A stretch of DNA of 5,804 nt. Source: Leucobacter sp. (GTDB lineage Bacteria > Actinomycetota > Actinomycetes > Actinomycetales > Microbacteriaceae). Where the stretch lies: assembly GCA_012510755.1 (NCBI GenBank), contig JAAZHL010000182.1, positions 1 through 5,804 on the forward strand, given 5' to 3'. Position numbers and translations under genes: made by a program. The notes beneath the pieces are model-generated. The model did not search any database, was not told the DNA's origin, and was given only the letters and a program-made list of their open reading frames with translations. Positions 1-3,576 of the stretch are shown here, one piece after another. Positions within the stretch are counted from its first letter, which is position 1, and every line of letters starts with the position of its first letter.

Positions 1-96
1 CTGCTGCACCTCGAACAACCCACAGCCGGTCAGCGTGAGCAGCACGAGCGTTGAGGTGGCCACCACACGCGACACTGTTCGCAGCATCGAAATCAT
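1..96 (-). CDS. Lipoprotein, N-terminal fragment (runs off left edge)
   Basis: Only the first 32 codons are inside the window. The ATG at 96-94 is preceded by GAAGGG (minus strand, 102-107) with a 5-nt spacer. The peptide starts MISMLRTVSR, followed by a hydrophobic stretch (residues 11-23) and the lipobox LTGC at residues 22-25, then GLFEVQQ. This is a standard Sec/lipoprotein signal peptide: after lipidation and cleavage Cys25 would become the N-terminus of a protein anchored on the outer face of the membrane. The mature domain is outside the window, so its family is unknown. It lies just downstream of the terminator that ends the 87-residue WXG100 gene, with only about 14 nt between the U-rich tail and the start codon. 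Its expression therefore depends on read-through or on a promoter inside the WXG100 gene. The lipoprotein call is secure; the function is not known. Confidence 0.85.
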   Translation of the reverse strand, partial: MISMLRTVSRVVATSTLVLLTLTGCGLFEVQQ

Positions 97-101
97 TCGC
101 A

Positions 102-107
102 CCCTTC
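102..107 (-). promoter_or_regulatory. Ribosome binding site of the left-edge lipoprotein
   Basis: GAAGGG on the minus strand, 5 nt before the ATG. It fixes the start of a fragment too short to be called from length alone. Confidence 0.6.
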
Positions 108-110
108 AAG

Positions 111-153
111 AAAACCAAATGACGGGTGCCCGGCTTACACCGGGCACCCGTCA
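111..153 (-). terminator. Intrinsic terminator after the 87-aa WXG100 gene
   Basis: A perfect 14-bp inverted repeat has arms at 120-133 and 140-153 and a 6-nt loop. Read on the minus strand, the GC-rich stem is followed directly by TTTGGTTTTC (119-110), a U-rich tail. Read on the plus strand, what follows the stem is A-rich, so the terminator works on minus-strand transcripts. The stem begins 15 nt after the WXG100 stop codon (TAA, 171-169). It should end most transcripts before the downstream lipoprotein and so allow high WXG100 expression with less of the lipoprotein. Confidence 0.88.
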
Positions 154-168
154 AGAAACCAAGGCTGC

Positions 169-432
169 TTACGCAGATGCCTGGCGCTGCTGCTCTGCGT
201 TCTGACGAGCAACCGAGGCTGCGTCACGCAGTGAACCAGCAACATTGCGCAGGTTCGAAGTCAGTGTGGAGTTCCAGTCGCCCACGAAACGATCACGGTC
301 GGGGCCAGTCCAGGTGGTGGCGCCAAGCTTCGAGGCAATCGCCGAGATGAGGGTTTCGATGTCGCCAGCCCTCGAATCAAGGTCAGCTGCCAGCGAGTCT
401 ACTTCTTCGGGGATCTGACCCAAGAGTGCCAT
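169..432 (-). CDS. WXG100 (ESAT-6/CFP-10-like) protein, 87 aa
   Basis: A small, acidic, helical protein with the WXG turn at W41-T42-G43 between two predicted helices (about residues 8-37 and 47-80), the hallmark of ESAT-6-like proteins exported through type VII secretion systems as helical-hairpin dimers. It shares the pattern WxGxDxDRFxxxWN (residues 41-54) with the 71-aa WXG100 protein encoded next door, so the two are related. There is no signal peptide, as expected. The ATG at 432-430 has a good ribosome site, AAGGAG (440-445), 7 nt upstream. It is slightly shorter than the usual 95-100 residues. It contains no tyrosine, and no YxxxD/E export motif follows the second helix; the end is Gln/Ala-rich. 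It could form homodimers or pair with the 71-aa protein; the sequence does not decide this. The gene has its own 191-bp leader and terminator. Confidence 0.93.
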   Translation of the reverse strand: MALLGQIPEEVDSLAADLDSRAGDIETLISAIASKLGATTWTGPDRDRFVGDWNSTLTSNLRNVAGSLRDAASVARQNAEQQRQASA

Positions 433-439
433 GTGAATG

Positions 440-445
440 CTCCTT
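440..445 (-). promoter_or_regulatory. Ribosome binding site of the 87-aa WXG100 gene
   Basis: AAGGAG on the minus strand, 7 nt from the ATG. This is a strong site, in keeping with a highly translated secreted protein. Confidence 0.75.
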
Positions 446-490
446 ATTCATCTGCATCATAAGTGCGTGCCTGTTTCTTGAACGCAACTT

Positions 491-499
491 CGATCCTAG
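491..499 (-). promoter_or_regulatory. Candidate -10 region for the 87-aa WXG100 gene
   Basis: The minus strand reads CTAGGATCG, containing TAGGAT (498-493), which keeps the strongest -10 positions TA...AT. A nearly identical word, CTAAGATCG, lies upstream of the other WXG100 gene (877-869). The 5' leader would be roughly 50 nt. There is no good TTGACA at 17 bp: the -35 position holds GTCAGA, inside the dyad at 512-524. The shared word is the main support. Confidence 0.35.
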
Positions 500-511
500 A
501 GCAGAATTGGA

Positions 512-565
512 CTCGTCTGACGAGCAAAGTCACACTTCTTCACGAAGAATTCAGGTGAACACCTG
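512..565. promoter_or_regulatory. Cluster of three perfect short inverted repeats, possible operators
   Basis: Three perfect dyads lie within 54 bp in the leader of the 87-aa WXG100 gene: CTCGTctgACGAG (512-524), TTCTTCacGAAGAA (536-549) and CAGGTGaaCACCTG (552-565). They lie just upstream of, or over, the candidate -35 position. Their short 2-3 bp centres suit dimeric repressor or activator sites better than terminators, and none is followed by a U-run on either strand. The inverted repeats are directly visible; a regulatory role is inferred. The rest of the 433-623 spacer holds nothing else recognisable. Confidence 0.4.
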
Positions 566-623
566 TCTGATTACTCAGCGCGTCACTCGCAAGTCACAAG
601 CATTCGCCGCCGAAAGAAATCTC

Positions 624-839
624 TTACGGGGTAAACGGAACGTACGATACCGACTCAATAGTGCCGGCGGCACGCAACAGCTGGCCTCGCACCTGCTCGT
701 TCCATTCACGCTCAAACCGGTCTGCGTCGGCCCCGCTCCACACCCCTGCATCACGCAGCACCTGCACCGCGCGTGAAAGAGTTGCTTCGGCCGCACGAAT
801 GTCTGAAATGGCCTGACGAATTTTGGTCTGGGTAAGCAT
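624..839 (-). CDS. Short WXG100-like protein, 71 aa
   Basis: This is a second ESAT-6-like protein with W34-S35-G36 in the turn and the pattern WxGxDxDRFxxxWN (residues 34-47) shared with the 87-aa protein. The first helix spans about residues 3-30 and the second about 41-63. The ATG at 839-837 is preceded by AAAAGG (846-851) with a 6-nt spacer. At 71 residues it is well below the usual 95-100: the second helix breaks off into a Val/Pro-rich tail (SVSYVPFTP) instead of the long C-terminal arm that usually carries the secretion signal. It may be a partner that relies on the other WXG100 protein for export, or a copy whose 3' end has decayed. It is the likely heterodimer partner of the 87-aa protein, but the two genes are 191 bp apart rather than adjacent. 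The WXG100 family call is firm; the function of the short form is unknown. Confidence 0.85.
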   Translation of the reverse strand: MLTQTKIRQAISDIRAAEATLSRAVQVLRDAGVWSGADADRFEREWNEQVRGQLLRAAGTIESVSYVPFTP

Positions 840-845
840 ATTGAA

Positions 846-851
846 CCTTTT
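846..851 (-). promoter_or_regulatory. Ribosome binding site of the 71-aa WXG100 gene
   Basis: AAAAGG on the minus strand, 6 nt from the ATG. It is weaker than the site of the 87-aa gene. Confidence 0.5.
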
Positions 852-868
852 GAGTCTCGTTACTACAG

Positions 869-877
869 CGATCTTAG
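869..877 (-). promoter_or_regulatory. Candidate -10 region for the 71-aa WXG100 gene
   Basis: The minus strand reads CTAAGATCG, containing TAAGAT (876-871), about 30 nt upstream of the start codon. It differs by one base from the word upstream of the other WXG100 gene. Upstream on the minus strand is a G/T-rich stretch (904-881) with no TTGACA-like box. The word CGAGCAA (921-927, plus strand) also recurs in both leaders (521-527), at different distances. The evidence is suggestive only. Confidence 0.33.
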
Positions 878-948
878 TCGCCAGTCACACCACACCACCA
901 TCATGGCGATGCGTGATCCTCGAGCAAGATGAATTTCTCGTGAACTTT

Positions 949-1287
949 CTATCGCTTCGGCGCAGAACTTACTTCGACATCAACTTTGAAGTCACCACCA
1001 GCGACCTCGCGAAACGTCACCATCGAGTCGAACTGTGTGCCAGTGCTCGGGTCAGTCAGCAGGCACACAATTGTTTTGGCCTCGGCCAACTCAATCGCCT
1101 CATCGCCACAGTCCATCTTGGGCCGCACACCAACGGTCTCTTCAAGGGCCGTTGCGGCCGCTTCTGCGACCTGCGTCGGCGCTACCGTGAGGCTCGTACT
1201 AATAGTGCACCCGCTCATCGAACCAGCAACGACACCCAGCAAGAGCGAACTCAGCAGCAGTCGGCGAATAGAAATCAGACGGGGCAC
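949..1287 (-). CDS. DUF4333-like secreted lipoprotein, 112 aa
   Basis: The GTG at 1287-1285 is chosen as start because a perfect AGGAGG (1296-1301) lies 8 nt upstream and the product then begins with a compact lipoprotein signal peptide: a basic start (R3, R8, R9), a hydrophobic core (about 10-22) and the lipobox MSGC at residues 24-27, with Cys27 as the lipidation site. The mature part (about 35-108) fits the DUF4333 pattern of actinobacterial lipoproteins: a helix (QVAEAAATAL), then Cys60 and Cys75 about 15 residues apart, then alternating beta strands ending KVDVEVS. In this family the two cysteines are thought to form a disulfide outside the cell. The molecular role is not established. 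It lies between the WXG100 genes and a divergent gene for a candidate T7SS substrate, so a role at the cell-surface end of secretion is possible but inferred. Longer in-frame starts (ATG at 1308 or 1371) would put the ribosome site inside the gene. Confidence 0.85.
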   Translation of the reverse strand: MPRLISIRRLLLSSLLLGVVAGSMSGCTISTSLTVAPTQVAEAAATALEETVGVRPKMDCGDEAIELAEAKTIVCLLTDPSTGTQFDSMVTFREVAGGDFKVDVEVSSAPKR

Positions 1288-1295
1288 AAACTTCT

Positions 1296-1301
1296 CCTCC
1301 T
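1296..1301 (-). promoter_or_regulatory. Start-deciding ribosome binding site of the DUF4333-like lipoprotein
   Basis: AGGAGG on the minus strand, 8 nt before GTG 1287. A perfect 6-bp inverted repeat (GGCGGT at 1309-1314, ACCGCC at 1318-1323) lies 7 nt further upstream and could form a leader hairpin beside the ribosome site. The remaining divergent spacer (1324-1416) shows no convincing promoter box on either strand. Confidence 0.7.
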
Positions 1302-1416
1302 GAGACATGGCGGTGAGACCGCCCGTCACAATTGCACGCAACAACAATCGGTGAATTACTGCGCAAGCCATACTACTCGGCCTTCGTGAACTGACATACT
1401 GGAGTGTGGCTGCAGC

Positions 1417-2523
1417 GTGTTAGGCCAGAAAGCGACGGGACGAATGGCAAAGAAACTTGGCATGGACGTAGGCCGCGTTCAGGCTCAGCTTCGAGAGCTG
1501 CAATCAAGCCTCTCGCTGCTTGATTCAGGTGCCCGCTCGGCGTCACTCGCAGCGAACGCTTCGATCAGCCCGACAAGTTATGGCGTGCAACCCGGCCAAC
1601 TGATTCTCTCGCCCTGGGCAATCGCAGGCACCCAATCTGCCTCCACGCAGGTGCGATCCGCACGCAATGCGGCCGAGAGTCTGCTCGGCCGACTGCAAGG
1701 CGAGATCGAAGAACAGATCATCACAAGCAACACCAACACCACGCTCACGGGGTTCGACGTGTGCACGGTGCAAGACGACAGCGGCAAGAAGAAGGTTGCG
1801 AGAGAGCTGGTCGCTGGCGTTGGCATCAAGGGCAAAGCCGAGGGCGAGATCGATGGTGTGAAAGCCAGCGCCGAAGGTGAACTCTTTGCGGGTGCGCGCA
1901 ATGTGGGCGAGGCCGAAGCTGGCATTGACGAAACCGGGTTCAACGCCAAGGCAGAGATCGACGCGCTCGCAGGCCTCTACGCGCAAGGCGAGGCCGAACT
2001 CGACGCTGGCATCGCAAAGGTTGGCGTCGAAGGTGAAGCGATGCTGGGCGCCCGGTACACGGGTGAGGCTGAGGCTCACGTCGGCCCAGGCGGCATCAGC
2101 GCCAAGGTAGGTGCCGAGGCAATGGCAGGCGCAAGCGCCGAGGGCAAAGTCACCTCTGAAATCGGGGTGGTCTCAGGAGAGCTCTCAGGCGAGGCCTTCG
2201 CTGGCGCACGAGCTGAGGCAAAGGCCGATGGTTACGTTGGCCCCTACGGCATGGCAGCCAAGGCGGGCGTCGAGGCGTTTGCCGGCGCTAGCGCCGAAGC
2301 CGGCGGCAAGGTCGAGGCTTACGGCGTCAGTTCTAAGGGTTCTGTCGGTGTCACGGCCGGTATCGGGTTCGAAGCGAAGGCAGGCGCTGACCTCAACTAC
2401 GAGAAAGTCGGCGTGCAGGCCAAGTTCAAGTTCGCCATCGGGGTCGGCGTCTCAGTCGACGTAGACATTTCGTTTAGCCCCAAGAAGCTGTCTGAAGACA
2501 TCGCGAAGCTGTTCGGCTTCTAG
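1417..2523 (+). CDS. Candidate type VII secretion substrate with Ala/Gly/Glu repeat region, 368 aa
   Basis: I do not recognise a named family. Residues about 10-105 look like an ESX-type targeting domain: a start around LGMDVGRVQAQLRELQ similar to many actinobacterial WXG100/LXG-like substrates, a long first helix (12-50), a loop with W67 in SPWAIAG, and a second charged helix (78-103). After a short linker with the only cysteine (C116), residues 133-340 form four consecutive 52-residue units rich in Ala, Gly, Glu and Lys with alternating small/polar residues, suggesting beta structure. The tail (341-368) is a glycine-rich strand followed by an amphipathic helix ending KLFGF. There is no signal peptide or recognisable enzyme domain. 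It heads a plus-strand cassette with two small genes behind it and ends in tandem stops TAG TAA. Start: GTG 1417 has GGAG at 1401-1404, rather far upstream (12 nt); ATG 1444 (MAKKLGMDVG) is an equally reasonable start but lacks a ribosome site. Roles as toxin, surface or pore-forming protein are all open. Confidence 0.82.
   Translation: MLGQKATGRMAKKLGMDVGRVQAQLRELQSSLSLLDSGARSASLAANASISPTSYGVQPGQLILSPWAIAGTQSASTQVRSARNAAESLLGRLQGEIEEQIITSNTNTTLTGFDVCTVQDDSGKKKVARELVAGVGIKGKAEGEIDGVKASAEGELFAGARNVGEAEAGIDETGFNAKAEIDALAGLYAQGEAELDAGIAKVGVEGEAMLGARYTGEAEAHVGPGGISAKVGAEAMAGASAEGKVTSEIGVVSGELSGEAFAGARAEAKADGYVGPYGMAAKAGVEAFAGASAEAGGKVEAYGVSSKGSVGVTAGIGFEAKAGADLNYEKVGVQAKFKFAIGVGVSVDVDISFSPKKLSEDIAKLFGF
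1813..2436 (+). repeat. Four in-frame 156-bp units encoding 52-residue protein repeats
   Basis: Within the candidate T7SS substrate, residues 133-184, 185-236, 237-288 and 289-340 align as four units of exactly 52 residues. Each unit starts with AG. Position 26 begins a second AG (AGAR, LGAR and AGAR in units 1-3, then AGIG in unit 4). GE at 22-23, G at 42 and AK at 45-46 are kept in units 1-3, and A at position 34 in all four. Each unit thus consists of a 25-residue half and a 27-residue half that themselves look related. The DNA copies have diverged, so this is an old protein repeat and not recent tandem duplication. Confidence 0.8.
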
Positions 2524-2546
2524 TAAATTTTGACCTCACACAATAT

Positions 2547-2550
2547 GGAG
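2547..2550 (+). promoter_or_regulatory. Ribosome binding site deciding the LpqN-like start
   Basis: GGAG lies 9 nt before ATG 2560. It favours this start over the in-frame TTG at 2530 and the ATG at 2545, which have no such site. Confidence 0.55.
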
Positions 2551-2559
2551 CATGCACAC

Positions 2560-3033
2560 ATGACCACGCTGTCTTACCCGAGCAACGAGTTTCCGGTGTT
2601 TCCGAGCCTGTCGATCGACGTGCCCGACGATTGGGAGGCGCTCATCGTAGACAACACCGTACTCGCAGCTGGCGCACCACACGAAGAGCGCACCTTCAAG
2701 CCAAACATCTGCGTGTCGGTCGACCGTCACCCTGGCAGCCGCACCATCGAAGATGCCGCGGCGGCAACAGCAGGTGCGCTTGAGGCAGCCGAGGACTACA
2801 CAGAGATTGGTCGCGAGTTTCGCGAGGTGCTTGGGGCACCCGGCTTTCGCATCGAAGGCTCGTTCATAATGCAAGATGTTGGCACCCTGTTTCAGGCAAG
2901 CCACATAGCGATCATTCAGCACGCCGGCAGCTACGACATCGTTCATGCCATCGCAACCTGCTCGGCGTCACAGGCGAAAGATCTTGTGCCCACCATGCGC
3001 GAAGCTCTCGACAGCCTGCGCAAGACCAACTAG
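2560..3033 (+). CDS. LpqN/LpqT-like domain protein without signal peptide, 157 aa
   Basis: The layout matches the LpqN family: an N-terminal strand and 'SLSIDVPDDWEAL' (16-28), as in the usual 'lPxGW' opening; 'FKPNICVSVDR' (46-56), the family's 'PNvxVs' strand; a helix rich in Ala/Glu (62-79); 'GAPGFRIEGSF' (92-102), the 'G.Pa.r..g.y' strand; two further strands (111-134); and a closing helix (137-154). Mycobacterial LpqN and LpqT are lipoproteins of unclear function with a Mog1/PsbP-like fold. This copy has no signal peptide or lipobox, so it should act in the cytoplasm. It starts 36 bp after the repeat protein and ends 9 bp before the next gene, so the three are very probably co-transcribed. 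Position beside a candidate T7SS substrate suggests a chaperone or adaptor, by analogy with DUF1795 (EagR) chaperones of T6SS Rhs effectors; that is inference. An immunity role is the main alternative. Confidence 0.75.
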   Translation: MTTLSYPSNEFPVFPSLSIDVPDDWEALIVDNTVLAAGAPHEERTFKPNICVSVDRHPGSRTIEDAAAATAGALEAAEDYTEIGREFREVLGAPGFRIEGSFIMQDVGTLFQASHIAIIQHAGSYDIVHAIATCSASQAKDLVPTMREALDSLRKTN

Positions 3034-3042
3034 CGAGCTGCC

Positions 3043-3489
3043 ATGCCAGATCTCAATCAGACCGTCGCTGCACTGCAGCAGCTCAGCACCGAAAGCAACA
3101 TTGAGGTGGTGGTCGAGCCTGGCGTTGTGCGAGTGATCGAGCACTACCGTGGTTCAGTTGAACTCACTGGTTCAGTGGGGCAACAGCAGAACCAGTGGCA
3201 GATCGAGCTGCGGTTCAATCTCGATACCGGCGAGTACACGATGCAGACCGTGCAGAGTTACCAACAGCAGGGCGTCAACCCCGGGCAAGGACTATTCACC
3301 TCTTCGAGCACGACCCGCTTCAAGGGCCGCACTCAAGAGTTCACCTTCGAGCGCGGCACCGACCGCAGCGGCAGCTATCAGAGCAATTTCCGTTCAGACG
3401 CACTCGAGCGCGAAGTGACGAGCGTACTTGAGGCCCAGGGGTGGCGCCGCAAGAAGGGGTTCTGGGAGAAGCTGTTCAGCCGCGACTGA
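3043..3489 (+). CDS. Uncharacterised small soluble protein, 148 aa
   Basis: I do not recognise the family. The ATG at 3043 follows the LpqN-like stop by 9 nt, with only a weak GAG-type ribosome site, so its translation is probably coupled to the gene before it. The first helix (3-17, NQTVAALQQLSTES) is followed by a strongly alternating beta-rich part (20-72) with a Gln-rich turn (48-52), then a polar Ser/Thr/Gln loop (72-93), a strand (98-103), and a charged C-terminal helix (117-132) ending in an aromatic/basic tail, WRRKKGFWEKLF (134-145). There is no signal peptide, no transmembrane segment and no cysteine. The basic, Trp/Phe-rich tail could bind a partner or membrane surface. As the last gene of the cassette it may be an immunity or accessory protein for the repeat protein; nothing in the sequence proves this. 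The stop lies 80 bp from the end of the converging eccC. Confidence 0.72.
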   Translation: MPDLNQTVAALQQLSTESNIEVVVEPGVVRVIEHYRGSVELTGSVGQQQNQWQIELRFNLDTGEYTMQTVQSYQQQGVNPGQGLFTSSSTTRFKGRTQEFTFERGTDRSGSYQSNFRSDALEREVTSVLEAQGWRRKKGFWEKLFSRD

Positions 3490-3540
3490 GCAGCGCGGCA
3501 CTGAACCACTTGTCACGCTAACAACGACACCCGTCAATCA

Positions 3541-3576
3541 CGTCGCTCGCCTCACTCGCGTCACTCGCGTCACTCG
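3541..3576. repeat. Four tandem 9-bp repeats (CGTCACTCG) across the eccC 3' end
   Basis: Copies at 3541-3549 (CGTCGCTCG), 3550-3558 (CCTCACTCG), 3559-3567 and 3568-3576 (both CGTCACTCG). A degenerate fifth copy may lie at 3532-3540. On the minus strand the eccC stop TGA (3572-3570) is inside the first copy met, and because the unit is three codons long the next two copies repeat TGA in the same frame. The same word occurs once in the WXG100 spacer (581-589) and once inside the repeat-protein gene (1541-1549). The 3490-3569 spacer has no convincing terminator hairpin on either strand. Confidence 0.7.

Noticed and set aside
426..776. Plus-strand open frame across the WXG100 spacer
   Set aside because: It overlaps the 71-aa WXG100 gene on the opposite strand, has no ribosome site and a Cys/Arg-rich random-looking product.
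575..796. Frameshift continuation of the 71-aa WXG100 protein in another minus frame
   Set aside because: The alternative frame adds RKRFLSAANACDLRVTR, which does not resemble a WXG100 C-terminal helix well enough to claim a frameshift.
1288..1371. Upstream extension of the DUF4333-like lipoprotein to ATG 1371 or ATG 1308
   Set aside because: A consensus AGGAGG at 1296-1301 serves GTG 1287, which gives a normal-length signal peptide; the longer forms would bury the ribosome site in coding sequence and add an atypical N-terminus.
823..1389. 188-codon plus-strand open frame opposite the DUF4333-like lipoprotein
   Set aside because: No ribosome site and no recognisable protein; the minus-strand gene has a consensus ribosome site, lipobox and a recognised domain.
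1391..1416. Promoter for the plus-strand cassette with CATACT (1395-1400) as -10
   Set aside because: No supporting -35 at 16-18 bp, and the position is too close to GTG 1417 to leave a leader containing the GGAG.
1543..2079. Long open frame on the minus strand opposite the repeat protein (178 codons)
   Set aside because: It is a by-product of the GC-rich repeat coding sequence; no ribosome site, low-complexity product, and the plus-strand frame has coherent protein repeats.
2530..2559. TTG 2530 or ATG 2545 as start of the LpqN-like gene
   Set aside because: The GGAG at 2547-2550 is correctly placed for ATG 2560, and the extra residues (MTSHNMEHAH) do not belong to the family pattern.
3490..3569. 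Bidirectional terminator between the converging genes
   Set aside because: Only short, imperfect pairings were found and no U-run on either strand.
3541..3576. CRISPR-like array
   Set aside because: The units are only 9 bp and directly abut each other with no spacers.
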